Part shown: positions 33,550 to 44,935 of the stretch, one piece after another
Numbering within the stretch: the stretch's first letter is position 1
Layout of the letters: each line of letters opens with the position of its first letter
Source: Acholoe squamosa
Lineage: Eukaryota > Annelida > Polychaeta > Phyllodocida > Polynoidae
DNA length: 64,000 nucleotides
Reading direction: 5' to 3'
Assembly (NCBI GenBank): GCA_949317995.1
Contig: OX439045.1
Span: 7,683,674 to 7,747,673, forward strand
The notes under the pieces: model-generated
What the model was told of the DNA's origin: nothing
Seen by the model: the letters and a program-made list of their open reading frames with translations, nothing else
Databases searched by the model: none
Program-made: the position numbers and the translations under genes

Positions 33550-34000
33550 ATAGCGGTAACACAAGGCATTCTCTATGCAAGTCAATTACATAGATATCCT
33601 GGGCATTCATGATCCTCCTATATGTCCGAAGGCAATTATTTCCAAACGATCTGTTATTCTCTTTGGTCCGCTGCCTAATATGAACCTACCATATTAAAAA
33701 ACTGGATGTATCTTTGTCAAGAAAGCGCACTATATTATACAATTGTTTATTTCTACCATTGGCCACACCCTCTACTTTCTTACAATGCTGTTTAAAACTC
33801 AGTTCATAATCTATTATAACACCTAGATAGTTGAAAGTTTTTAAACAACATCCGCTACTCTTTCTCCCATGTATATAGGAGGTTCCATAAAATGTTGGTA
33901 AATGCTATGACACCAGTTTTATAAACATTGATAGTTAGCATATTAATCTTGCACCAAATAATCCAACCTCACTCACACAGTTACAATTTGTGTACACATG
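33550..34000 (-). pseudogene. LINE reverse-transcriptase fragment
   Basis: Minus strand: W-C-K-I-N-M-L-T-I-N-V-Y-K-T matches the conserved block WC..N.L.lN..KT, and after a shift NYLGVIIDYELSFKQHCKK and GRNKQLYNIVRFLDKDTSS match the thumb region that follows. Then comes C-L-R-T-Y-R-R-I. Several frameshifts and stops. It could be from the same LINE family as the relic at 28957-30125, whose preserved part starts further downstream in ORF2. Confidence 0.6.
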
Positions 34001-34760
34001 GTATAGAGTAGACCTACCATATTTGTATAAATATGTCGAAGGTGTCCTTAGATATTTTAGACCAACGTCTCGCAACGTCAAACAAAGAAACTACATGTAA
34101 ATCAATTTGGGCCTATATAGACAATACACCCACTTACTGATTACCTGTTTCTCAAACTTGGACTCCTAATATCAGTTATGTATTGAGCTCCCCATCTTTC
34201 TAGTTATGGAACAGTTTTACTGAAAAACTCATTTATAATTCTTTGATATATATCATAGTCTCATGACCAATTCATATAAACGAACCAGTTTTATCTCTGA
34301 ACAATCTCCTCTTCAGTATCAGCTAAGTCAATATACCTCCTATAAATACATTGATATCAGTGTACATATGTGACACAATATAGCAGAGTGGACCTTAAGT
34401 CACATCAGCGCAAACCTCCAAAATGGGGTCTGAAGGGGAAAATGAATTTTTTAACGAAATTTTGTTTTCAGCGGATTCCTTTAGTTTATATTGTTGACAA
34501 CCTAACCACGGACTTTCATATCCAAATTAAATTCCTAACAGTGCTAATTTCGCAATTTCAAACACCCTACATTAACATTTGGTCATAAAAAAAAGGCCGG
34601 GGAGGATACGTCGGCGGTGCATTTTTTCCTCTATTTTGATGCTCTGACAATGCCCCCCCCCCATCTGGAGCCCCATGCCCATGTTTGGTACGCTTTTGTG
34701 TGGCGCAAATTCATCTACTCAATCGCAGGGTCTGTTATGAATTTAAGTTGACATTCAGCC
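34001..34760. other. No gene recognised
   Basis: AT-rich, then a short GC-richer stretch before the transposon-derived gene. No domain seen. Confidence 0.35.
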
Positions 34761-34764
34761 AATC

Positions 34765-34860
34765 ACAGGCCGTTTTTCAAGTGCCTTTTGGACCGACATG
34801 ACCCAAGGGACCATGTGATGTGAATGCAGCACTGTGATTGGCTGAGCGCCCAGCATCGTT
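34765..34860 (+). promoter_or_regulatory. Inverted CCAAT-box pair upstream of the transposon-derived gene
   Basis: CAGCCAATCACAG and CTGTGATTGGCTGAG face each other within about 80 bp, 140-240 bp before the ATG at 35002. CCAAT boxes are common proximal promoter elements; the role here is inferred. The two boxes also form an inverted repeat. Confidence 0.35.
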
Positions 34861-35001
34861 TTCCGGTTCGTGTTGTTGTCACATGTTGGCGGCAAGTTGG
34901 AATTTCGCTCTGCAGTGGTTTTACCTGTTTTAACTGTGTATTATCATCAAGGATTATCCTAAACAGTGTACTTTGGATACTCACACATTGGAGAACAAAT
35001 T

Positions 35002-36568
35002 ATGGCAGAGCTGGACAAGGTGGCAAATGCTCTAAATGCCATAAATAGGGCAAACGTATCGTCAGCTGTGGCCGACCAGGAATAATGGCTTCAGGTTGTC
35101 AATGATTATTTTTTATACCCTGATGAGTTTGACGATTCTGAGGATTCTGACTCTGATAGTGACTCCAAGACTGAGGAAAATAATGAGGAGGATGTTGAGG
35201 AATCATCTGATGTGGAAGACATAGCTCTAGTTATAACTGATCCAGTGCAGGAGTGGTGTGATAAAGAGAAGGCGTTGAGTGACAACTTCAGGTGAGTGGC
35301 GAGTTTTGCATGGCGAACTTTCTGAAGCAAGTGGTTTATTCTCCTGTGTTTAGATCCCCAAAATGAAATCAAGCAATACCATTGTGTTCACAACACCTTT
35401 ATGCATGTCTATGACTGTAATAATTTACAAAAGTGCTATTATTTCATCACATAGATATGAATTTATTCAGGGGACACCACCATGACCTTGATAAGATATC
35501 AAGCAACATGTGCGTTTGTGTTTATCATTTTTTTTCACAAATTGTTATCTAGTGCCTGTCTGATATAGGATTTGACTATCACTTTTATTTTATAAATGGA
35601 CTAGCTATTATTTTACTATAATATTCAGGTGTCGCTGTCAGCATGGGGATGACAATAAACCCTGTAGTACCATGTTTACATCTGATGAGTTCAGAGAGAG
35701 ACGTGAGGAAGTTGCCCAGCTTAACAGAGGTAAGCTTTTCTACAATAACTGTATTAATATCTCCTTGTTACTTGATTTTCAATATCTTATTAAAATCATT
35801 GAAATTTAACTTGAATATTCAAATTATTATTATAATTCAGTTTATTCATTTGATAGTTATTCTAAATGCACTTTGGGTCTAGAGATCTTTATTTATTATT
35901 ATGGCAAGAATTGTGAAAATAATTATTTTTTCATGTCAACTTAAGAAATGAGCTCGACATGCTGTTACTGGGGGTGCTGGCCGCATCAACAGACAATAGT
36001 GCAAGGCTTTCTACATGGAAGAAGGGTGATAAAGGGAAGAAGGACGGCAGGGGAATGTCACAGTCCCTACTTACGACTGGCAAACCTTTCTCTCCCCTTT
36101 CAGCAAGACAGTGACTGGCATTAAACAGTACCACTACTTTGAGTTCACTCATGAGCGGGACAGGTTGCCATGAAGAAGGTGGTGGATGAAAACCCTGTCT
36201 TCTGTAACATCTTGACAAAGGAAGTAGGAGAGGTTCCTCAGGGCATGCCTGCCATCATCCCATCTCCAGGTCTCCTACCTTTCAGGCAATGGTACATTAG
36301 GGACTTCTGTAACAGTTCAACCAGAGACATCAGCTGTCCTAAGCCAACAGTAGAAAAGCTAGGGGCAAGCTCAGGACAAAGAGATAATGAGACCGAGGGC
36401 CAACAGCCAGAACAACAGTCACTCAGAGGCCGTGGAAGGGGCAGGGCCAGAGGCAGGGCCAGGGCTAGAGGAAGGGGCAGAGATAATGGTGAACAAGCAG
36501 AGCAGGAGGCACCTGTTGGTACTGGTAGAGGTAGAGGCAGAGGCAGGGGCAGTGCTCAAAGCCAATAA
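35002..36568 (+). pseudogene. Decayed multi-exon transposon-derived gene
   Basis: Exon 1 (35002-35291) starts MAELDKVANALNAINRA. It has an in-frame TAA after V-A-D-Q-E, continues with an acidic Ser/Asp/Glu stretch and ends AG|GTGAGT. Exon 2 (35629-35729) joins in phase and encodes CRCQHGDDNKPCSTMFTSDE and R-R-E-E-V-A-Q-L-N-R. Exon 3 begins near 35941 (NELDMLLLGVLAAST) but needs a one-base shift, then has stops. The end (36113-36568, two shifts) has TGIKQYHYFEF, LLPFRQWYIRDFC and CPKP followed by an RGRGRG-rich tail. The Cys-rich start, ELD..L.G block, RQ.Y.....C and CPKP order recalls a widespread uncharacterised family of animal transposon proteins. The catalytic middle is missing, so it is a deletion derivative. 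Confidence 0.55.
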
Positions 36569-37176
36569 CAGGAGCTGAGATCAAGAGGACGACCTAAAGG
36601 TGCCACATCATGGAAACAGGAGCCCTTCATCAGAAGATGACTCAACTAACGAGTTGTGGAGTGCAAGTGATTCTGACTAAAATCACTTGCACTTGTGCCT
36701 GCATATGCAAGTGATTCTAGTTAGAATCACATGCACTGCACACTATGGTGCTAATCTCAACTTTGAACATTATAGACTCAACATTTTAGATGTATTTATT
36801 TTAATTATTTTATTTATTTTATTATCATTTCAATTGGTGCAAACATTGAACACAGTGGAGCACACCCACCACTTTGATCTAAATTGGTGTGAACATTTAA
36901 TATGGAGGGGCCCACTTAACACTTGGATTCTGCCTTTAATTGGTATTATGAGGTGTAAACACTCAAAAGACAATGCTGATATACCTTCAGAATGTGTGAG
37001 CTGTCTCCAAACTACACAAGGAACAGGTATTGTGCCCACAGACAATTCGACTAAACCACTAACTCATTCATTTTTTCAGGGAATCGTGCATGTTATTTGA
37101 TGATGTTGCATGAATAAAAATATTTCTCCAGTATGTACCCTGTTTTTGACTATACACGAGATCTATATGTTTGGTA
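36569..37176 (+). other. 3' region of the transposon-derived gene with poly(A) signal
   Basis: It contains a hairpin of ATCACTTGCA/TGCAAGTGAT words at about 36660-36740 and AATAAA at 37113-37118, a plausible polyadenylation signal. No further coding exon recognised. Confidence 0.4.
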
Positions 37177-40100
37177 CAGTGGCCCACAAGGGTCAAATTG
37201 AAGTTGAAGTAAAGAGTTGACTTTCACAAAAAAGTTAGAGTCCAAAACCAATATTAATGTTCAAAGTCAATTTCATTTCATTGCTGTCAAACTGTCAAGG
37301 TGTCAACTCATGAAAACCAACTTGTGACAGGTATCTTTTAGCATTGCATGGTGCACTCTATGTCTTTCTATATGAACAAAGTTTATACCAGCAACTACTG
37401 GGTAGCTATTGGTTCCCTCACACAATATCTGATGGTTCCACACCAAGTAGTTGGTGGTTCCAGCATCCTGTAACTGGTGGTTCCCACCCACTGTAACTGC
37501 GGTTCCACACCTATCCGCTACTGGCACTGGATCCCATACCAAGTAGCTGCTGGTTCCCACACCCAGCACTTGGTGGTTCCCATGCACATTAGTTGCTGTT
37601 TCCTGTACCCAGTACATGCTGGTTCCCACATCCAGTAGCTGCTGGTTCCCATATAAAATGGTTCCTAACCCAAGTAGCTGCTGGATCCCACACCCTTGCT
37701 GGTTCTTGCACCCAGTACCTGCTGGCTTCCACATAGAGTAGCTGGTAGTGGTTCCCACATCCATTATGTGCTGGTTCCTGCACCCACTTCCTGCTGGTTC
37801 CCAAATAGAGTGCCTGCTGGTTCCTACATCAGGTAATTGCGAGTTCTTAAAAGAGTAGCTGTCAAAATAAGTCAATTGGGTCAGGATAGGTCAAATTAGG
37901 TCAAATTTATGTTGAAAATAGGTCATATTGGTCAAAAGTATGTCTATTCGGGTAGCATAGGTCAAATTATGTCAAATATGGTGAAAATAGGCCAAATTGG
38001 TCAAAAGCAGGTCAATTAGGGTAGGATAGGACAAATTAGAGTAAATATCGTGAAAATAGGTCAAATTGGTCAAAAGTAGGTCAATAAGGTCAGGATAGGT
38101 CAAATTAAGTCAAATAGGGTGAAATTAGGTCTAATTGATAAAAAGTAGGTCGATAAGGGTAGGATAGGTCAAATTAGGTCAAATATGCTGGCAAAATATG
38201 TCAAATTGGTGAAAAGCAGGTCAAATAGGGTAGGATAGGACAAATTAGAGTAAATATGGTGAAATTAGGTCAAATTGGTCAAAAGTAGATAAATAATGTC
38301 AGGATAGTTGAAATTAAGTCAAATAGGGTGAAAATAGGTCTAATTGGTAAAAAGTAGGTCAATAAGGGTAGGATAGGTCAAATTAGGTCAAATATGGTGA
38401 AAACCAGTCAAATTGGTCAGAAATAGGTCGATAAGGTCAAAGTAAATCAAATTAAGTCAAACATGGTGAAAATAGGTCAAATTGGTCAAAAGTAGGTCAA
38501 TTAGGTCTGGATGGGTCAATTAAGGTCATATATAGTGAAAACAGGTCATATTGATCAAAAGTAGGTCAATTAGGTCCAATAAGGTCAGGATAGATCAAAT
38601 ATGGTTGAAATAGATCAAATTGGTCAAAAGTAGGTCAATTTTGTCAAAATGTAGGGTATGATAGGTGAAGTGTCAAATATGCTGGAAATAGGTAAAAGTA
38701 GGTCATTTATGTCAAATTATGTCGAAATTTGTCAAAATAAGGTCGACTATGACTATTTTTGACCAATCTGACCTACTTTGACTATATTTGACCTAATATG
38801 ACCTATTCTAACCTACTTTGACCTAATCGTACTACTTTTGACTGATTTGACCTATTTTAAGATATTTGACCTAATTTGAACTATCCTTACCTAATTGACC
38901 TTCTTTTGAACAATTTGACCTATTTTCACCATTATTTGACCTAATTTGACCTATCTTAGCCTGATTTGACCTACTGACCTACCTTTGACCAATTTGACCT
39001 ACTTTTACCATATTTGACCTGATTTAATCTCCTTGACCCACCTTTAACCAAATTGACTTATTTTCGCCATATTTGACCTACCTTAGCCTACTTTGACCTA
39101 CTGGACCTACTTTTGACCAATTTTACCTGTTTTAACCAAATTTGAACTTATTTTACCTATCTTAACCTACTTTGACCTAATTGACCTACTTTTGACCAAT
39201 TTGACCTACTTTTACAATATTTGACCTGATTTCACCTCATCGGCCTACCTTTTACCAATTTGACCTATTTTTGCTATATTTGACCTATCCTTACCTACTC
39301 TGACATAATTCGACCTTAATTGACCTACTTTTGACCAATTTGACTCATTTGAACCCACTTGGACCTAATTTTGACCAATGTGATCTATTCTTACCACCGT
39401 TGACCTAATTTGATAGAATTTGACCTGATTGACCCATTTTCAACCAATTTGACATAATTTATCCTAGTCTGACCTAATTTCATTCAATTTTACCTACTTG
39501 GAACCAATTTGACCTATTTCGACAAATTTTAACTATCTTGACTGCTTATGACCTAGTTTCACGCAACTTTCCCAATTTGCCCATTTTTGACTTATATGAC
39601 CTTTTTCATCCAGAACTTATCCAGATCACTCTTTTGCTACTAGGTATGGGAACCGGTAGCTACTCTATATCGGAACCAGCAGCTACTGGATATGGGAACA
39701 AGTAGCTACTGTATGGGAACCAACAGCTACTGTTTTCAGAACTAGCAGTTACCTGATGTGGGAACCAGCAGGCACTCTATTTGGGAACCAGCAGGTAGTG
39801 AGTGCAGGAACCAGCACCTAATGGATGTGGGAACCACTACCAGTTACTCTATGTGAAAGCCAGCAGGTATTGGGTACAAGAACCAGCAAGGGTGTGGGAT
39901 CCAGCAACTACTTGGGTTAGGAACCAGTTTATATGGGAACCAGCAGCTACCTGATGTGGGAAGCAGTAGCTACTGTATGTGGGAACCAGCATGTACTGGG
40001 TACAGGAAACAGCAACTAATGTGTATGGGACTACCAAGTGCTGGGTGTGGGAACCAGCAGCTACTTGGTATGGGATCCAGTATCAGTAGCTGATTGGTGT

Positions 40101-40430
40101 GGAAACACCAGTTACAGTGGGTGGGAACCACCAGTTATGGGATGCTGGAACCAGCAGCTACTTGATATGGAACCATCAGTTATTGTGTGAGGGAACCAAT
40201 AGCTACCCAGTAGTTGCTGGTATAGACATATAGAAAGACATAGAGTGTACCATGCAAAGCCAAAAGATACCTGTCACATGTGGGTTTGCATTCATGAGTT
40301 GACACCTTGACAGCTTGACAGCAATGAAATGAAATTGACTTTGAACATTGATTTTGCTTTTGGACTTTAACTTTTTTTTGTGAAAGTCAACTCTTTGCTC
40401 CAACTTCAATTTGACCCTTGTGGGCCACTG
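37177..40430. mobile_element. 3.25-kb foldback element (giant palindrome) with minisatellite arms
   Basis: It starts CAGTGGCCCACAAGGGTC and ends with the exact complement, and TA flanks both sides (37175-37176 and 40431-40432). Each arm has three zones in mirrored order: a unique terminal zone (about 210-260 bp), a zone of GCTGGTTCCCACA-type repeats (about 37385-37865 and, inverted, 39640-40210), and a zone of AGGTCAAATTGGTCAAA-type repeats (about 37870-38745 and, inverted, 38755-39600). The zones are collinear variant by variant, at roughly 90% identity by eye over the part compared, so the halves form one inverted repeat rather than two independent arrays. The centre is near 38750-38800. 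No transposase is visible, so it is non-autonomous. A transcript would fold into long dsRNA. Confidence 0.85.
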
Positions 40431-40432
40431 TA

Positions 40433-41994
40433 GTACGGGAAAATTGCTGAGAATTTCACATTGATATCTCAAATACAAGTACCAGTTGCTAGGGTGAGCA
40501 GTGACTGATGTGCTCACCAACTGCTCACAAGCCCCTCGTGACCTGCTCACCCCACTTTGATTGCGCGTAGCTCAAAATAGCACACCTTGCGTTTTTAACT
40601 TAGAAAAGTAAAATAAAATACTTAGAATTTGGGTAGCGACTCATGCAAGGGCTCTATAGAAAGGTATTGATTCGCTCTATAACATGGTATAGCTACCTAG
40701 AAATGTCTAAGGTGCGACATAAGTTCCACTCTGCTATATTGAGTCACATATGTCTACATTATTTTAGTCCACCACTAGTGTTCAACGTGGGGAACAATCT
40801 CAGTCATTGAGATACCGTAGCTCTTCAGTTTCAGCTGTGTCACTCACTATCTCACTCAAGGGTGCATTAGTCTCTCCTTGTAGTGGGGGCTCTCCAGCCT
40901 CTACATGCAGGTGGAACTCTTCTTGTATTTTACTACTCAGTTCACACAAGAGGATACCATTCATGTTCTCTCCGTAGTAAGTATCTTAGTCAAGTCTTGT
41001 GTCATGATAACTGGAATTCCAGGTTCAGAACAGGCCTGTCCCACTAGCTACCAAGGACAATTGTCCAGTACGTCTCAGCATTGACAAATATTGGCTGTTT
41101 TGGCGAAACTTGTGATAGTGTGCAATTTTCATGTTTGGAATACGAGACCTTTTCCACCGGGTACTACCAGTAATAGGTTCCACTTCCCGTCGAGCTTTCA
41201 GTCCATCATCAATGATGATATTATAACAGCTTTTGTTCACCAGGTGAATATATTTTATCAGTAGACAGCATGATGTAAAAAGTTTTAAAAGTTTACAGTA
41301 GTTCACTCTTGGTTGCAAGTTGAGGAATCGGTCAGTTTGAATTTAAACTTGACCTATGTGCCCTGAGGACACGTCGAGGGTGAGATATCCTGTTGTGTGA
41401 TACCCGGTCTTAGCCGAATGGGGAAGAAAGGATGATGGTTAGCACTTCATCGGTGCATCATGATGACACTGATACAGTTCTGCATTAGTTTGAGTGTAGA
41501 AGCAATGCTGGATAATAAGTCCAGTGTGGTGTAGGCCTGAAAGGTATTTCACAACTCCCACTTTAATTTTGAGGGTTTCAAAATCATAGTGTCTGTTTTC
41601 AGTCGTACCCTATTGAGAAAAGCACCAGAATGTAGTGAATTTATTGGTCAATAAACCTTTGTCAAACTTCAAACTTTCAGGTCACTGGGCAAAGTATAAT
41701 TGCAAGACCAGTTCGCAATTACAAACATCAGACTGATAGCAGAACTTAACAGTGTCCAAAATTGCACAGAGTAGCGAAGCACAGCAGTCTTTTGTGATGA
41801 AGAGCCAGGCAAAATAGAGCTGGAGGCCATTTCTTAACACACTATGACTGCTGCCTTTCAAGTCGTAGTGAGAAGCCCTACAATAGTGCCATTAATATTT
41901 CAGTATTACATGCAAACACATGCATGGTTACTAATGCCAGCGCCAGTATGACTACTCCACCAAACCTTATGTAATGACTTCATAGGTGGTGATC
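40433..41994. other. No gene recognised
   Basis: Unique sequence with a 97-codon minus-strand open frame (41025-41318) lacking a recognisable domain and one GCACTTCATCGGTGCATCATG repeat fragment near 41440. Confidence 0.35.
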
Positions 41995-42200
41995 TTACAG
42001 AGCAGTCGTAGCGCAGTTCCTATTATTACCTGCCATATTCGTGGACGTCTCAAATTGTAGTGGTTGTGTGTAGTCATAGTGCCTTAAGAAATAGCCTCCT
42101 GAAGCCCCAGTAGAAAGTGCAGAAGGTACACCATTGCAGTTAGCACCAATGCCCAGTGATGTAGAAGTTTGGTTTTTAACCACCATCTGTTGGGGTTGTA
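41995..42200 (-). CDS. Possible orphan exon, function unknown
   Basis: Minus-strand reading through Q-Q-M-V-V-K-N-Q-T-S-T-S-L-G-I-G-A-N-C-N, STGASGGYFLRHYDYTQP and NNRNCATTAL ends at a donor-like CT|GTAAGA. The composition is protein-like with N-glycosylation sites, but there are no partner exons. Confidence 0.25.
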
Positions 42201-42535
42201 CTACCTTGTATATAGTGAGAATTATAAAGAAGTCTTTTTATGCATTTATTTTCATTCCATGTGAGAGGAACTCCAGTATTCATAGGCGGTGGAACAAGGG
42301 GGGGGGGGTAGATATCAAGGTGAAATTGCTAAATTCTTTTAGACACAGTGTATATTATTTAAGAATACAGCCTACGGCCACAAGATCCCGATTTATGTTC
42401 TTTTAAATCAATACCCTTGTTTCGGGCCTGCCCCCCCAACAAACTTCAAACATCTTCTGCCCTCCCCCAGACTATCATCACTGCACAGAAAATATACAAT
42501 CTAACTACAATGCCAACTTGAATCTATGCTGCAGG

Positions 42536-42777
42536 TTTACACAGTGGACGTGTGAAAAAAATTCTGCCCCCCCACCCTCTCAAGGGTTCGAAATTATTTT
42601 GACCCCCCTGAAAGGCAGAAAATCACGTGCGAAATCGCCATTTTAACCTATAGTAACTCGCAGGGTTTTCCACTGAAAAATTATTTTTACCCCCACCTAT
42701 CAGAGCGGTTGAAAAAATTCTGACCCCCCCTCAAACCGCCCAGCCCTCCCCCTGTTGTAAAAAAAATGATCACTCCC
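42536..42777. mobile_element. MITE, GGGAGTGATC family, left-truncated copy 9
   Basis: The right end GATCACTCCC-TAA and the C-run interior match the family, but the left terminal repeat is gone. A 22-bp flank (AACTTGAATCTATGCTGCAG plus two bases) occurs on both sides (42513 and 42780). Confidence 0.65.
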
Positions 42778-42803
42778 TAACTTGAATCTATGCTGCAGGT
42801 CTA

Positions 42804-43700
42804 CAGAGTGCCAGCTTGTTGGAGCAGGTTAGACAGAGCAGACAGGTGGGGTGGGGGAGGTATTTATACTGCTAGGCAGGTAGGAGTAGCACACCTTGAC
42901 CAGGCCTGCTAAGCTGCCCCTCTGCAGTTTGTGGTCGGAGTTGGGATTGAGTAGGAGATGTTGTGTTCAAAGCAGGGACTCTTGTTTATGCTGTGTGCAC
43001 GGCCATGTTAGTTCTGTCCACGGAATCTCTCGCGTTATTCACATGAGTACCACACAGACTGGCAAGCCAGGAACAAGCGTGCGTCCGATACCAGGTCCAG
43101 AAGTTGCTGATGTCAGCATGCATGTGCCACCGCCAGGAACCGTTCCTCTCCAGATTGGTCGCTATAGCTACAGTAGACAATGGGTCAGGAGCTGTGATGT
43201 CAGGATTAAGTATTAGCAGGCAGCTCTGTAAGACCAAGTTCATCTGTTGCTCAGGGTTTATTCAGGATGTGTTAGTGAATGTGATAACTGTCTGTCAGGA
43301 AGGCATTTCTCAATATACTGTGACTAAACACATCCACTATGACTTGAAACCTTTAAAAATAGAGAGGGCGGTTGTAGGCATTGCACTACAACTGCTCTGT
43401 CTGGTCAGCACTTAATGTATATGATTTACGTAGTGTTTGGTAGGGCAGTCATACCAGTGCAATCAGTAGTGACCACTAGATGCAGGGTTGAAAGTGAGGG
43501 ATCTCACTACAGTTTAAAGGGGTCTAGTCATACTATCTTGAAAAATGGCTGTCTGAGGGACCATGGAGCCACCAGACAGGATTTTTAACCAATTACTCTA
43601 TATTCAACCACAATAGCCACTATATATCCCTGGATTTATGTACCCGTTTTAGATTTCATGTAAGGGGGGGGGGGATTATGTGTGGCCCAGAATGTACATG
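42804..43700. other. No gene recognised
   Basis: Unique sequence, relatively GC-rich. Open frames of 85-106 codons on both strands overlap each other and carry no domain. Confidence 0.35.
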
Positions 43701-43708
43701 TGTGAATC

Positions 43709-43785
43709 CAAACTGGGACTCGAACCCGGGTCCTTCAGGTACCAGGCAAATGCTCTAACCCCTGAGCTATCGGGACGGTGCTTTA
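43709..43785 (-). repeat. tRNA-like SINE head, copy 1
   Basis: The minus strand has A box TAGCTCAGGGGTTAGAGC and B box GGGTTCGAGTCCC. The anticodon arm is not well paired, which argues against a functional tRNA. Confidence 0.6.
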
Positions 43786-44095
43786 CCAAGGCAAGGTTAT
43801 CTGTGTGGATCATGGCCGGGTAGGAGAGAATCAGACTACAGTGGCTGCACCTGTTTTACCAGACGAACCTAGCCCGTTACACTCCTCCCTACCAGCTTCA
43901 ACCATACTCTCTAGTACTGAGTCACATCCAGGGCATATAGGGTCCTGTTCCCAGGACCCCCTGGAGGCGCCCCTTGTTTCCAAGGCCCCCAGCACTAGGT
44001 TTGAAGCGCTCCCAAACCTGATCCACACACTTTAAATGGGTTCCTACAGAAACATGCGGTTGGGATTCCAATGTAACCGTCACCATTGGAAAAGT

Positions 44096-44180
44096 CCAAT
44101 CCCAACCTGGAATCGAACCTAGGTCCTTCGGGTACCAAGCGAATGCTCTAACCGCTGAGCTATCAGGGTGGTGCTTTACC
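44096..44180 (-). repeat. tRNA-like SINE head, copy 2
   Basis: Same arrangement as the copy about 390 bp upstream, with TAGCTCAGCGGTTAGAGC and AGGTTCGATTCCAGG on the minus strand. Confidence 0.6.
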
Positions 44181-44330
44181 AAGGAAAGGTTATCTGTGTG
44201 GATCATGGCGGGGTAGGAGAGAATCAGACTACAGTGGCTCCACCTGTTTTACCAGATGAACCTAGCCCGTTCCACATACTATTGGCAATCAGTGTTCTCT
44301 GGTGTGTGACCAGGATCTGTGTGCATTTAA

Positions 44331-44556
44331 GTGCACTGTAAAAGAGATATCGTCAAAATAACGACACACTCCCCATCTCATAATTATCCATTGTCAATTT
44401 CAAAGAGATTTCTTGTACTTTTGTGTACCACCATACTATGGTACCACCTGGGGCTTCTTGTAAAAACTACACTTGTCCAACGTTATACAATTATGGTAGT
44501 CCACAGGTCAGTTTTATGAGGATCTCTGGTAGGCTCAAGAGAGACAGTGTGCATAA
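44331..44556 (+). mobile_element. MITE of the CACTGTAAAA family, copy 2
   Basis: It opens GCACTGTAAAAGAGATATCG and contains AGAGATTTCTTGTAC, ACCACCTGGGGCTTCTTGTA and GGTAGGCTCA in the same order as 12318-12545. The right end is eroded. Confidence 0.65.
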
Positions 44557-44599
44557 TTTAGCTGCCGGATCTAAATATTAGATCCTGGGAATACATTAG

Positions 44600-44935
44600 T
44601 TATTGTTATAACACTGCTTGGTAAAGCCAGAGTGCATTATCCTGAATGCTGCGTTCTGATTGGCTGATTGACCGTGCATTATCTAGATGGATAATGCACT
44701 CCCAGCACAGGAGGTCAACTTCATCTCACATTTAGACTTTACAATTGATATTCATATGTTGTCAGGTGGCTGATGGGTTATTTTTCTGTGTTATAACGGG
44801 AATAATGCACTTGGTCATGGCTGCTGTCATGCTCTAGACTGTATTGAGACATCTCGGGGCCTATAAGGCCCCTCGATGTCTGAATACAGTCTAGAGCACT
44901 CCCACAGCCATGCCCCGTGCATTATTCCCTAAATA
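44600..44935. mobile_element. Palindromic element with GTGCATTAT words
   Basis: The right part is a hairpin. GGGAATAATGCAC ... CATGGCTG ... CTCTAGACTGTATTGAGACAT is mirrored around GGGGCCTATAAGGCCCC (centre about 44863) by ATGTCTGAATACAGTCTAGAG ... CAGCCATG ... GTGCATTATTCCC. The left part carries a second GTGCATTAT.../...ATAATGCAC pair. A rearranged relative is at 27112-27366. Confidence 0.7.

Larger units (their letters stand above)
43700..44285 (-). mobile_element. Duplicated tRNA-derived SINE (two direct copies)
   Basis: A unit of about 170 bp occurs twice (about 43709-43880 and 44096-44275). Each has a minus-strand tRNA-like head (GATAGCTCAGGGGTTAGAGCA A box; GGGTTCGAGTCCC or AGGTTCGATTCCA B box) beside a shared body (AAGGTTATCTGTGTGGATCATGG, GAGAATCAGACTACAGTGGC, TTTTACCAGA). 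The copies differ at a modest number of positions. Confidence 0.7.

Noticed and set aside
36170-36568. Independent RG-rich RNA-binding protein gene
   Set aside because: The first half matches the C-terminal region of the upstream transposon-derived gene, so it is its broken last part rather than a separate gene.
37303-37875. 190-codon open frame on the minus strand rich in GTSRYWVQEP-like repeats
   Set aside because: It lies entirely within the GGTTCC-type repeat zone of the foldback. The mirrored arm gives the same broken reading.
43778-44206. Small genes on both strands (85 and 94 codons)
   Set aside because: They overlap each other and fall on duplicated SINE sequence.
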